From contig CAZIHR010000018.1 of NCBI GenBank assembly GCA_964538885.1, positions 1 to 64,000 on the forward strand: DNA of 64,000 bases, in the 5' to 3' direction. This document shows positions 53,341-61,674 of this stretch, one piece after another; within the stretch, counting starts at the first letter, position 1; each line of letters begins with the position of its first letter. The position numbers were made by a program, and so were the translations under genes. The notes under the pieces are model-generated. The model had not been told where the DNA came from and searched no databases. It saw only the letters and a program-made list of their open reading frames with translations. Source of the DNA: JAPOPJ01 sp964538885 (GTDB taxonomy: Archaea > Thermoproteota > Nitrososphaeria > Nitrososphaerales > Nitrosopumilaceae).

Positions 53341-53566
53341 ATTCCAATATTATCTCATCAGCTATAACTAGTATCTTACATGAATCGGATTTTTACCATA
53401 AAAATTGATCCTAGCAGTGCTTTTTTGCATCTTGAGATGTTCTTGAATCATACTTAATGTCGTGCGTAAATTTTGTCTTTTTACATAAAGCGAATTATTA
53501 CACCTTGCAATAAAATGGTGGGATGGTTACATGTGTGTTTGGTATGGTTGGACCCATTCACGTTTT

Positions 53567-53575
53567 TTTTAAATA
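53567..53575 (+). promoter_or_regulatory. Putative TATA box of the HemQ-like gene
   Basis: TTTTAAATA is centred about 27 bases before ATG 53598, preceded by more T residues. Spacing suggests a leaderless or near-leaderless transcript. Confidence 0.6.
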
Positions 53576-53597
53576 GGGTCAGCGGAGCCAAGACATC

Positions 53598-54269
53598 ATG
53601 GTACACAGCGACGAATATTACTTTAATTTTTCATTCTTCAAAGTAGATCCCAAGTGGCGATGGATGGCAGATCTTGCAAAGGAGGAATCTGCCAAGGAAG
53701 TAGAAAATGTGATTAAAAACTCGGGTATACGATTTAGGGCATACTCGAATCTGGGCCTACGAGATGATGCAGATTTTATGTTTTGGTTTGTAGCACACAC
53801 TGTTGATGAGATCCAAGATGCCGTGGGAAAGCTTTACTCTACAGTATTTGGAAAATACATCTCTCCGTCAAGGACATATTTGTCGTGTACGCGACCGTCA
53901 ATTTATGTCGCAGAAGGCAAGCCATTAGGATTCCTTTCAGGAGATGTGGGGAAAAAATACGTCATAGTGTACCCCTTTACCAAGACCCGTGAGTGGTATC
54001 TGCTCCCTCGGAACGAGAGGCAGGATATAATGGATGAACACATCAAGGTCAGTCAGAGATATCCTCAGGTTGTGTTGAATACCACCTATGCATTTGGTAT
54101 TCATGATGAGGACTTTATGCTAGCATTTGAAGTGGATGATGTGCGGGATTTTCAAGATCTCATCATGGACTTGAGAGAGACCCGTGTCTCACGATTCGTC
54201 AAGAATGATATTCCGATGATTGTGTGTGTTAAAAAGGATATAGTTCCACTAATTGGAAGTTTTGGATGA
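53598..54269 (+). CDS. Chlorite dismutase-family heme protein, coproheme decarboxylase (HemQ/ChdC)-like
   Basis: A 223 aa protein. The second half carries the family pattern: KTREWYLLPRNER (about 129-141), MDEHIKVSQRYPQVV (about 145-159) and NTTYAFGIHDEDFMLAFEVDD. His148 corresponds to the heme-ligand His. Tyr134 in EWYLLP lies where ChdC has its catalytic Tyr. The distal Arg of true chlorite dismutases would fall near residues 160-161, which are Leu and Asn here. So it is more likely a heme-synthesis enzyme than a chlorite-detoxifying one. Its gene starts a plus-strand cluster with the DUF1802 and aldo-keto reductase genes. Confidence 0.8.
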   Translation: MVHSDEYYFNFSFFKVDPKWRWMADLAKEESAKEVENVIKNSGIRFRAYSNLGLRDDADFMFWFVAHTVDEIQDAVGKLYSTVFGKYISPSRTYLSCTRPSIYVAEGKPLGFLSGDVGKKYVIVYPFTKTREWYLLPRNERQDIMDEHIKVSQRYPQVVLNTTYAFGIHDEDFMLAFEVDDVRDFQDLIMDLRETRVSRFVKNDIPMIVCVKKDIVPLIGSFG

Positions 54270-54814
54270 TGAAGTCGCTTAAGGAGTGGGCTACAATTAT
54301 ACGTGCTTTAGAATGTGGGGAGCAGACCGTCCTACTGCGTAAGGGTGGTATACTGGAGGCTTCCTCGGGTTTTATAGTTGAATCGGACAAGTTCCTGTTG
54401 TTTCCGACTGTAGAACACCAGGGCTACTCTAACATCAAGGAACAGTTCCATGGCCTTCTTGATCGTATACAGGCAGAACAGCGACAAGAAGATGGCATCA
54501 TGTTAACATCATATGCTAGGGTCCTTGCAGATGCAGACCTTCATTCTGTGAAAATAATTGAGGAACTCTCCAAATTTCATATATGGAGCAAGTCATATGT
54601 CGACGAGAGGATAAAGTGGAAAGCAGAAAAGCCCATCAAGGCATTGTTCCTACAGGTGTACAATATTCCGCCTCTCACTGTAGATATGAATCCAGAGTAT
54701 CGTGGCTGCAAGTCGTGGATAGATGTGGACACACAGATTCCTGATGGAAAGTCAGTTTTGAGCAAGACAGAAATTGAGTCACGTTTAGAAGAGTTCAGGA
54801 AGTTGGTGCATTGA
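54266..54814 (+). CDS. DUF1802-type protein
   Basis: A 182 aa protein. LKEWATIIRALECGEQTVLLRKGGILE (about 4-30) and FLLFPTVEHQGYSNIKE (about 43-59) match the DUF1802 pattern, which is found in bacteria and archaea without a known activity. ATG 54266 overlaps the HemQ-like stop by four bases and its own stop overlaps the next gene, so the three genes form one operon. Confidence 0.8.
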   Translation: MMKSLKEWATIIRALECGEQTVLLRKGGILEASSGFIVESDKFLLFPTVEHQGYSNIKEQFHGLLDRIQAEQRQEDGIMLTSYARVLADADLHSVKIIEELSKFHIWSKSYVDERIKWKAEKPIKALFLQVYNIPPLTVDMNPEYRGCKSWIDVDTQIPDGKSVLSKTEIESRLEEFRKLVH

Positions 54815-55836
54815 GGTATAATCGACTGGGCAAGACTGACATCCAGGTCTCCGAGATTGGATTTGGTGCATGGGCCATAGCTCTGAATTGGTGGGGCAAG
54901 GAAATCCAAGAGGATGAAGCCAAGCGGATGCTGAAAAAGGCATACGACGTGGGGATCAACTTCTTTGAGACTGCCGACATGTATGGGAAGGGCAAGAGTG
55001 AGAAGTTGATAGGTGAAGTCTTTAAGGATATGAGAGATGAGGTGATCATCTCGACTAAATATGGATATGATTTTGAGGGTGCAGAGCAGATAGGTCATGG
55101 AGAGCTACCGCAAAAGTTTGACGAGAAATTTACCCTCAAGGCCCTACAAAAGAGCATGGAGAGGCTACGTACGGACCATCTTGACATGTATGGATTACAC
55201 AATCCAAAATTATACCACATAAGAGATGACAAGATCTTTGATATTCTAAATGGCCTTGTATCTCAGGGAAAAGTAAAGACATGCCAAGCTGCACTGGGAC
55301 CAGCAATAGGCTGGCTACAGGAAGGTCTGGAAGCAATGAATAGGAACAACATCAGCGCGGTTCAGACGGTCTACAACATTTTGGAGCAGACTCCTGGCAA
55401 CGAGCTTATGGAGGCTGCACTAGAAAATCAGGTTGGAATATTGGTCAGAGTCCCAGAGGCATCTGGTGTGCTTACAGGTAAAGTTACTGCCGACACAAAG
55501 ATTGACGAAAAGGATCATAGGTCAGTCAGAAAGGGTGAATGGATAAAGTCATCTCTTGAGAAAGTCGAACAGTTAAGACCTATCGCTGACAGAAACGAAT
55601 TAACTATAACCGAACTTGCAGTCAAGTTTATTCTGTCAAAGAAAGGATTCACATCTGTGTTTCCTACAATGATAGACGAGGAAGAGATTTTATCTTATGC
55701 TGCTATGGCAGATGGCAGATATATTTCAGCATCTGACATGGATGAAATTCAACATCTATATGAGATGTGGCCCACATACGAGCTCAAGGCAACTGTACCT
55801 TCTCCACATTTTAATAATACATCTGGTACCGTGTAG
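54811..55836 (+). CDS. Aldo/keto reductase
   Basis: A 341 aa (beta/alpha)8 NADPH-dependent reductase. N-terminal RLGKTDIQVSEIGFGAWAI, then active-site Asp56 and Tyr58 in ETADMYGKGKSE, Lys83 in STKYG, and the HLDMYGLHNP motif (about 132) for the catalytic His region. The length fits the Kv-beta-like/AKR group. The start is TTG at 54811, overlapping the preceding stop. The substrate is unknown; position next to the HemQ-like gene is the only hint. Confidence 0.88.
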   Translation: MRYNRLGKTDIQVSEIGFGAWAIALNWWGKEIQEDEAKRMLKKAYDVGINFFETADMYGKGKSEKLIGEVFKDMRDEVIISTKYGYDFEGAEQIGHGELPQKFDEKFTLKALQKSMERLRTDHLDMYGLHNPKLYHIRDDKIFDILNGLVSQGKVKTCQAALGPAIGWLQEGLEAMNRNNISAVQTVYNILEQTPGNELMEAALENQVGILVRVPEASGVLTGKVTADTKIDEKDHRSVRKGEWIKSSLEKVEQLRPIADRNELTITELAVKFILSKKGFTSVFPTMIDEEEILSYAAMADGRYISASDMDEIQHLYEMWPTYELKATVPSPHFNNTSGTV

Positions 55837-55894
55837 GTTCCTAGTAAGATAACCGTAGATGATATGCGTTTTCAATTGATTGATACAGTTACTT

Positions 55895-56911
55895 TTAATT
55901 CATTTTCATCTTGAATCTGTCTTCCACAAAATATTCCACTCGCGTCTTCTTGAACTCCCTAGCACTGAACAGTATCTTATAGTCTTCAACGTGTATCTGA
56001 GTTTGTATATCTTTTGCCATATTTGCAGCATCTTCGCGTGTCTTGCAGTGTATCATGGAGAATACGTTGTAGGGCCAGTCTGGATAGGTGGGCCTCTGGT
56101 AACAGTGACTAACTTGGGGGAAGGCACCAAGTTTCTGACCTACTTTTGTAATTCTGTCTTCTGGTACATTCCAGACAATCATTCCGTTTGCGGCAAATCC
56201 AGCTTGTCTGTGCCGCAGAATGGCCGCAAACCTCCGCATCACACCGATCTCTTCATAGTGTCGGAGATTTTCAAATACTTGCTCTTCACTGATTCCAAGC
56301 ATTTTAGAACATCTGAGAAATGGACGATCAACAATCTCCAGATCCATTTGTAACTGGCGTACAAATTCTTTGTCTTTCTCGGTTGGCACAAACTCTACAT
56401 CTCTAGTTTGTTTCTTTTCCTCGGACGGCGCGACCGGATGTTTTTTTCCGTCAACCATTTCCAGCTTTACGCCAATCTTGAATAGCTTGAGTGTTGGCAG
56501 CATTCTGATTTTCTTCACTCCTTCCAGTCCAGAGAATTTGTCTACCTCGCCATCTAGATCAGAATCTGGTGGGACGGCAAGCGTGAACCATAGATTAAAT
56601 TGATGATCCCGTTCGTAGTTGTGGCTCACTCCTGGATGCCTGTTTATCTTTTCTGCTACATCTACTAGTTTGTCTGGCTCTACCTCCATGGCAACAAGTG
56701 AGCTGGTGTATCCGAGCCGTCTCGTATCGAATATTGCGCTCAACTGTCTGAGGATACCTGCCTCTTTTAGACGTAGCAGACGTTCCTTGACTTCTTGTGG
56801 AGTGGTGTCGAACTTTTTAGCTATCGCGTCAAATGGTCTTGGAATTAGAGGAAACGTCCACTGGATCTCGTTGAGTAATTCCTTATCTAAATCATCCATC
56901 ATTTGACTCAA
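55895..56911 (-). CDS. Fused siroheme decarboxylase AhbA-AhbB
   Basis: A 338 aa protein with two AsnC/NirD-L-like halves. The first has an HTH (AIAKKFDTTPQEVKERLLRLKEAG) and HNYERDHQFNLWFT (97-110). The second has a second HTH and HCYQRPTYPDWPYNVFSMIH (269-288), both signatures of siroheme decarboxylase subunits. Most organisms encode AhbA and AhbB separately, and here both are in one chain. The product, didecarboxysiroheme, feeds heme synthesis. It is divergent from the precorrin-2 dehydrogenase gene; TTTAATTAAA lies about 25 bases before its start. Confidence 0.88.
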   Translation of the reverse strand: MSQMMDDLDKELLNEIQWTFPLIPRPFDAIAKKFDTTPQEVKERLLRLKEAGILRQLSAIFDTRRLGYTSSLVAMEVEPDKLVDVAEKINRHPGVSHNYERDHQFNLWFTLAVPPDSDLDGEVDKFSGLEGVKKIRMLPTLKLFKIGVKLEMVDGKKHPVAPSEEKKQTRDVEFVPTEKDKEFVRQLQMDLEIVDRPFLRCSKMLGISEEQVFENLRHYEEIGVMRRFAAILRHRQAGFAANGMIVWNVPEDRITKVGQKLGAFPQVSHCYQRPTYPDWPYNVFSMIHCKTREDAANMAKDIQTQIHVEDYKILFSAREFKKTRVEYFVEDRFKMKMN

Positions 56912-56931
56912 TATTCCAATACCCTGTTACA

Positions 56932-56941
56932 TTTAATTAAA
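56932..56941 (-). promoter_or_regulatory. Putative TATA box of ahbAB
   Basis: TTTAATTAAA is centred about 25 bases before the start codon at 56911, the usual spacing for archaeal core promoters. Confidence 0.5.
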
Positions 56942-57077
56942 AATGTAGCTGACATCTGAGTTTGTTCTATACTTTCTTGGTTGAAATGCAATGTATACAA
57001 AAATTGGCCATCTGTTATTATACGGTTCAATATTTCCAATTTAATACATAAATAGAAATCCTGAATTTTTTTGATCG

Positions 57078-57743
57078 TTGATAGTCAACTTGAATCTTCG
57101 GGGAAAGAATGTTCTAGTAATAGGTGGCGGCGGCGAGGCACTTAAAAGAATCAATTCTCTTCTTGATGAGGGCTGCGCCATAACTGTGATCAGTGGTATA
57201 GTGACTCCCAAAGTATGTGCACTGATACAAGACATGAAGATCAAGTTTCATCAAGAAGATGTGGTGGATGTCAAGATCCTTGATAGATATGAACCCAATT
57301 TGATCATGGTCACTACCAACGATCATAAACTCAACCAAAAGATTGTGGCATATGCTCAGAAAAATGGAATAATGGTGTATAGTTCAGACGATCCTGATTC
57401 CAGTGATTTTGCACACGCGGCTGTAGTTGACGCCGCAGATCCCATACGAATTGCCATATTTACTGGTGGTGCAAGCCCAGCTGTAGCAAAGCGAATCGGA
57501 GCTAGGCTTGGTGAGAATATTAGACGTGTAGTCACCAAAGAGGATGTTGGACAAGCGCAAATTCAAATGATTGTGCGTGGACTAGCTAGAGAGAAGATCC
57601 CTTCTCAGAGGGACAGGAAAGCGTTTCTTGTAAACCTTATGGATGACGTGCAGGTTAAACAATTAATAAAAGATGGTTCTCTCAAAAAAGCAGAGGACCG
57701 AGCTGTCGCAATGTTGGGTGATTGGATACGAACCAGAAAATAA
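57078..57743 (+). CDS. Precorrin-2 dehydrogenase/sirohydrochlorin ferrochelatase (Met8/CysG N-domain type)
   Basis: A 221 aa bifunctional enzyme that makes siroheme from precorrin-2. NVLVIGGGGEALKR at the N terminus binds NAD. VTTNDHKLNQ and FTGGASPAVAKRIGARLGE (about 134) are typical. TTG start at 57078. Its end overlaps the hemA start by 22 bases in another frame. Confidence 0.9.
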   Translation: MIVNLNLRGKNVLVIGGGGEALKRINSLLDEGCAITVISGIVTPKVCALIQDMKIKFHQEDVVDVKILDRYEPNLIMVTTNDHKLNQKIVAYAQKNGIMVYSSDDPDSSDFAHAAVVDAADPIRIAIFTGGASPAVAKRIGARLGENIRRVVTKEDVGQAQIQMIVRGLAREKIPSQRDRKAFLVNLMDDVQVKQLIKDGSLKKAEDRAVAMLGDWIRTRK

Positions 57744-59020
57744 TAAATGCACGCGTCACATTCAGAAACTCCCCCATTCACATTTTGGAGCGCTTTACCA
57801 TTAGAGATGTCAACAACGCATACGAGCAGTTCAAGAGGTATTCTGGATTAGATGAATGCGTGATTGTACAGACATGCAATCGTATTGAACTGTTTGCAAA
57901 GTCGGGTTACTGTGACCCTGAGAAGATCCAACGCACTTGGGCTTCTATAACTGGTCTTGAAGAGGCCGCGTTTGAGGATAACTTGGAGCTTGCAGAGAAC
58001 AGGGACGCATTACATCATTTGCTCAAGCTTACCGCTGGCTTAGATTCTATGGTGCTGGGTGAAGAGCAGATATTGGGCCAAATAAAGAACTCGATTACGT
58101 CTGCAAGGATGGCTAGAGCATCTGGACGGCATCTCAACACGTTGTTTGACAAGGCAATCAGAATTGGAACTCGAATAAGGAATTCCAGCGGCATAAGTAG
58201 GGGGGGAATCTCGGTGGGTTCGATGGCAGTAAAACTTGCCGAAGAGAACATAGATGACATGAAGACAAAAAAAATTCTACTTATCGGAACCGGAGAAGTC
58301 TCTACATTGGTGGCAAAGTCATTGCGGCGCAGAGGCTATTATTTTGCTGTGAGTAGCAGGACACTGAACAGATCCAGAGCGTTCTGCGAGACGTTAGGGG
58401 GTGAACCTGTACGCTTTGAGGATGTGCTTGCCAGATTTGAGGAGTATGATGTGGTGTTTGTGGCCACAACAGCACCGTATTTTTTGGTAACTTTTGACAG
58501 AATTGCGGGTGCAATGAAGAAGCGCGGACATGGTATGATGATTATGGATTTATCCAATCCCAGAACTGTAGATGAGAAGGTTGCTACCTTGAGAGGGATC
58601 AAGCTGATGAATCTCGACCAAATTGCCGAGATGGTTGAAAAGAACATGAAAGCACGACTAAACAAGGTCAAGGAGATTGAAAATATAATTAATGAGGAGG
58701 TGTACATATTGGAAGCCTCTATGAAAAGATTGGATGCCGAACCATTGGTTAGGGATGTGTTCAAGAACGTTGACTTGCTACGGGAGCGAGAGCTACAAAA
58801 GGCATTACAGATGCTTGAGGAGACGGATATGGACAAGATCAGGATAATTGAGAATCTTACAAAGGCGGTAGTCGAGAGCATCGTCTCTACTCCTATGAAC
58901 AATCTCCGCAAGGCATCTGAACAGGGCAAGCCGGATGTGGTGGACGCGGCAAGCAAACTATTTGATTATATGAGGGATGATGAGTCAAAGTCCCCGCCTG
59001 TAGATGCCTCCAATTCATGA
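57722..59020 (+). CDS. hemA: Glutamyl-tRNA reductase HemA
   Basis: A 432 aa enzyme making glutamate-1-semialdehyde, the first committed step of tetrapyrrole synthesis. The catalytic Cys52 is in QTCNRIE, GEEQILGQ (about 113) is conserved, and the NADPH motif LLIGTGEVS is near 187. The N-terminal 20 residues before the conserved block and the TTG start are typical. Its gene overlaps the precorrin-2 dehydrogenase gene. HemL and HemB are not in this window. Confidence 0.95.
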   Translation: MDTNQKIINARVTFRNSPIHILERFTIRDVNNAYEQFKRYSGLDECVIVQTCNRIELFAKSGYCDPEKIQRTWASITGLEEAAFEDNLELAENRDALHHLLKLTAGLDSMVLGEEQILGQIKNSITSARMARASGRHLNTLFDKAIRIGTRIRNSSGISRGGISVGSMAVKLAEENIDDMKTKKILLIGTGEVSTLVAKSLRRRGYYFAVSSRTLNRSRAFCETLGGEPVRFEDVLARFEEYDVVFVATTAPYFLVTFDRIAGAMKKRGHGMMIMDLSNPRTVDEKVATLRGIKLMNLDQIAEMVEKNMKARLNKVKEIENIINEEVYILEASMKRLDAEPLVRDVFKNVDLLRERELQKALQMLEETDMDKIRIIENLTKAVVESIVSTPMNNLRKASEQGKPDVVDAASKLFDYMRDDESKSPPVDASNS

Positions 59021-59109
59021 GACTGACTGTACGAGTCCTTTATTGCACAAGGTGTACATGGTAGCAACACGACACATATTTTGCAGTCCGTGGTATAGTT
59101 TCTTTGTAC

Positions 59110-59421
59110 ATGAGGGATGATGAGCGTTTTGAGATTGAGAGGGCACTTGATTTATTGCCTCATGTTGTCGGTTCGAGCTGGGCCGTGGTTTGGTTTCGAC
59201 TAAACGGAATAAAGCATCCCACGCGTCAAGAATATCGGGCAAAGACACTAGAGTATATGGGGGTGCTTGATCCTTTATTTGAGATGTGGTCCGGTGATCA
59301 GCGTTTTGCAGATCTGCAAAAATACATCACGGCAAGAAAAAAGGTAGAACGTGACAGAATACTTTCTGGAGGAAACAAGGAAGTCGAGAGAAGATACGAC
59401 AGATATGTTGACTATGGTTAA
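59110..59421 (+). CDS. Hypothetical protein
   Basis: A 103 aa product from ATG 59110 (a TTG sits two codons earlier). It is helical and charged (MRDDERFEIERALDLLPHVV; KKVERDRILSGG) with no recognised motif. It follows hemA by 89 bases, and its 3' end overlaps the convergent HD-domain gene by four bases. A 15-base stretch, ATGAGGGATGATGAG, occurs both here and near the end of hemA. Confidence 0.5.
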   Translation: MRDDERFEIERALDLLPHVVGSSWAVVWFRLNGIKHPTRQEYRAKTLEYMGVLDPLFEMWSGDQRFADLQKYITARKKVERDRILSGGNKEVERRYDRYVDYG

Positions 59422-60038
59422 ATTTCTTTTTTGAACTGTACTAGAAATTTTCTCAACACTTTGGTTCTTTTCTTGGCTTCAATTCTTCCAGATTTCGTGT
59501 TCATGAGAGATTCAAGCACTAGAAGCTTTTTGTAAAAATGGTCCAGCGTCCATAATTTATCATCTGGAATTCTGTTAGTGCAGAATGGATCATCTTCATT
59601 GTATAATGGTCTATGTTCTGAACCGCTTACAACAAATACACGTGCTATGCCTATTGCACCCATGGCATCAAGTCTGTCTGCATCTTGAAGAATCTTGCCT
59701 ACTTTACTTTCTGGAATTTTGTGTGCTGAAAAACTGTGATCACGAATAGCATCGTGTACTATCTGTATCTCTTCAAGAGAAAAACCGTACTTTTTCAGTA
59801 TTTTTCTTGATTTCAGGGCACTTTTGACTGCAGCCATCTTTGATCGTCTGTCTGATTTTGGAAATATTACAATGTCGTGTAATAGTGCCGCACTCAATAC
59901 AAGTTTTTTACTTGCATGTTCTGCTCTACATATCTTTTCTGCATTTCTGTACACGCGCATTGTATGAGAGTAGTCATGTGCTGGATCGTTGGCTGTGGAT
60001 GATCTTATCTCATTCTTTATTGCCTTGAGCACGTCCAT
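59418..60038 (-). CDS. HD-domain phosphohydrolase
   Basis: A 206 aa HD protein. HDYSHTMRV (about 21) gives the first metal His, LLHD (about 52) gives the HD doublet, DAIRDHSFS (about 95) and QDADRLDAMGAIG (about 117) complete the metal site. Such proteins hydrolyse nucleotides; the substrate is unknown. It is one base from the VTT-like gene's stop and probably transcribed with it. Confidence 0.85.
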   Translation of the reverse strand: MDVLKAIKNEIRSSTANDPAHDYSHTMRVYRNAEKICRAEHASKKLVLSAALLHDIVIFPKSDRRSKMAAVKSALKSRKILKKYGFSLEEIQIVHDAIRDHSFSAHKIPESKVGKILQDADRLDAMGAIGIARVFVVSGSEHRPLYNEDDPFCTNRIPDDKLWTLDHFYKKLLVLESLMNTKSGRIEAKKRTKVLRKFLVQFKKEI

Positions 60039-60039
60039 G

Positions 60040-60660
60040 CTAGAGTCTCCAGAGTTTAGGTTTTACAAATTTTATCTTTTTTTGAGTTATTAGAGTGGTC
60101 CAGTCGATTGATGCAAATAGTATAACTGCTGCGACTCCTATGCCATCTGCAAGTATGATTCCCACATGGCGCTCCTCGAATATTTGGATAAAGGGTGTGA
60201 GTACAATATTGCTTATCGTTATCATGATATAGTATGATAGGACCCTGCCAGCCCAAAATCCAATGTATAGGCCAACACTTTTTGCACGCATTAGACCATA
60301 TGCGACAAATAACATGTTGCTTGGTAGAGGCGTAGCTGCAAAGAGAAATGATGCTATAACGTATCCATATCGTTTACCGTTCAAAAAGTCACCGATCGTA
60401 TCAAGGCTGGATTTTTGTTCCGTTGTAACAAATTTTCTAAACGCACCGCTGACTCTCTTTAGGATGAGTCGGCCAATAGTGGCCCCCGTTGCACCCACTA
60501 GTGCAAGTGTGAATGGTTCCAATGCTGGGTCTATTGCGTAAAATGACGCAAGGATAATCCATGTGGGTGGCATCAGGATAGGGGCTGCATTGATTGTAAT
60601 CAAAACGAAAAATATTCCTAGATACGAATATTCTACAAAGATTTCAAAAAAGTCGGTCAT
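60040..60660 (-). CDS. VTT/DedA-like small membrane protein
   Basis: A 206 aa protein with about five membrane segments. GATGATIGRLILKRVSG (about 54) and ATPLPSNMLFVAYGLMRA with FWAGRVLSYY (about 108-142) resemble the VTT fold of SNARE-associated/DedA proteins, implicated in lipid scrambling or transport. It ends one base before the HD-domain gene. Confidence 0.68.
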   Translation of the reverse strand: MTDFFEIFVEYSYLGIFFVLITINAAPILMPPTWIILASFYAIDPALEPFTLALVGATGATIGRLILKRVSGAFRKFVTTEQKSSLDTIGDFLNGKRYGYVIASFLFAATPLPSNMLFVAYGLMRAKSVGLYIGFWAGRVLSYYIMITISNIVLTPFIQIFEERHVGIILADGIGVAAVILFASIDWTTLITQKKIKFVKPKLWRL

Positions 60661-60783
60661 GCCCTTGTGATGTTGCGGTTTTTTCCATCTAAACCCTTGT
60701 ATTCGAGAATATAGGAAGAAAGAACTATTAAAAATATTTAAAATTGTAGAATAATTTCAACATTTCTAAAACAATATTCGTGT

Positions 60784-60812
60784 ATTGGAAAAAATTGGAT
60801 CATTTGTCCAAT
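60784..60812. promoter_or_regulatory. Phased ATTGGA operator-like repeats before the C2H2 gene
   Basis: ATTGGA occurs at 60784-60789 and 60794-60799, one helical turn apart, and the inverted TCCAAT is at 60807-60812. The array ends four bases before the TATA box of the small zinc-finger gene, a position suited to a repressor or activator site. No regulator can be assigned. Confidence 0.45.
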
Positions 60813-60815
60813 ATA

Positions 60816-60823
60816 TTTATAAA
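60816..60823 (+). promoter_or_regulatory. TATA box of the C2H2 gene
   Basis: TTTATAAA is centred about 21 bases before ATG 60841 and 27 before a second in-frame ATG at 60847. The spacing supports leaderless initiation at 60847. Confidence 0.6.
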
Positions 60824-60840
60824 CAAATTATGCAATACAC

Positions 60841-60966
60841 ATGAATATGTCGGTCGTCTGGAAGTGTTTTAGATGTAATCTGTACTTTAGGGATGAGCAT
60901 CTAGCAAATATACACAAACAGATCGAAGGGCATTCTGTGAGAAAAGTCAAGGCACTGACTGCATAA
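60841..60966 (+). CDS. 41 aa C2H2 zinc-finger micropeptide
   Basis: A single classical zinc finger: Cys9-x2-Cys12-x12-His25-x5-His31, with an aromatic residue after the second Cys and a Lys/Arg-rich tail (HSVRKVKALTA). Such one-finger proteins are common in thaumarchaea and suggest DNA or RNA binding. The second ATG (60847) may be the true start, giving 39 aa. It has a TATA box and phased operator-like repeats just upstream. Confidence 0.65.
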   Translation: MNMSVVWKCFRCNLYFRDEHLANIHKQIEGHSVRKVKALTA

Positions 60967-61081
60967 TGGGTATAGTTTGGGTAATGGTTTAGTTTGTCCC
61001 ATTAGTGACGTGACACGTTTTTTATGTGCCAAAAAAGGCACACCATAGTATATTGTGTCCTGTTTTTGGATAGTATATGAA

Positions 61082-61185
61082 TGGTGCAGAGGGTGGGATT
61101 TGAACCCACGAACTCCTAAGAGAAAGGATGTCTTATGTGTATGATCTTGAGTCCTTCTCGGTTGACCGGGCTTCGATACCTCTGC
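61082..61185 (-). tRNA. tRNA-Leu (anticodon CAA) with 16-base intron, CCA encoded
   Basis: Read on the minus strand, acceptor GCAGAGG pairs with CCTCTGC; AAGGA/TCCTT forms the anticodon stem; the CTCAAGA loop gives anticodon CAA for TTG codons. A 16-base intron (about 61128-61143) follows position 37, the canonical archaeal site. A long variable arm (CTC/GAG stem) marks a leucine tRNA. The T stem GTGGG/CCCAC is perfect. Discriminator A is followed by CCA in the DNA. Confidence 0.93.
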
Positions 61186-61342
61186 AAGATGGATTGGAAA
61201 TGTCCATTATTTTTCAATTACTGTTTTTACATATTTGCATGTTTTATGATGTGGTAGTGATTCTATGCTTTATGTTGGATGGCTTGGAGTGCCACTGACC
61301 AATCAAATAAAGCTTTAATTGTGTGAATTTGGGGCAAAACTT

Positions 61343-61660
61343 ATGGCAGAACATTTACCTATTTCACAAGCCAAAAAAACACGAAGTGGAATCAATATAA
61401 AAGCCACAGTAAAGAGCAAGGGAGATTCACGAACGGTGAATCTGAAAAATGGTGGAACCATCAATGTATGTGATGCAGTAATTAAAGATGGTGAAACTGA
61501 CGACGATCAAATGAAACTTACCCTTTGGGGTGATGACATCAATGCGATAAATGTGGGTGATACTGTGGTGATCACAAATGGTTACACAAACGAGTTTCGT
61601 GGAGAAGTATCTCTGACTAAAGGCAAGTTTGGCCAAATGGAAGTTAATCCAGAATCCTAA
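61343..61660 (+). CDS. Single OB-fold protein (RPA/SSB-like)
   Basis: A 105 aa product from ATG 61343; a TTG eight codons earlier is less likely. The domain contains INIKATVKSKGDSRTV, DDQMKLTLWGDDINAINVGDTVVITNGYT and a C-terminal GEVSLTKGKFG, the strand order of RPA-type single-strand DNA-binding OB folds. It has no zinc finger or acidic tail, so it may be a stand-alone DNA- or RNA-binding protein. Confidence 0.78.
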   Translation: MAEHLPISQAKKTRSGINIKATVKSKGDSRTVNLKNGGTINVCDAVIKDGETDDDQMKLTLWGDDINAINVGDTVVITNGYTNEFRGEVSLTKGKFGQMEVNPES

Positions 61661-61674
61661 ACGGGCCTACTTTT

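Larger units (their letters stand above)
53291..53597. other. Intergenic region between sufC and the HemQ-like gene
   Basis: About 307 bases. It contains a near-perfect palindrome at 53324-53340 and a TATA box at 53567-53575; otherwise A/T-rich DNA with no supported gene. Confidence 0.6.

Noticed and set aside
53598..54269. Annotation as functional chlorite dismutase
   Set aside because: The distal Arg needed for chlorite conversion does not appear at the expected position, while the ChdC-type Tyr is present.
58969..59124. 15-base ATGAGGGATGATGAG shared by the hemA end and the next gene start as a regulatory repeat
   Set aside because: It encodes acidic/basic residues in both frames and is short enough to be chance; no flanking similarity.
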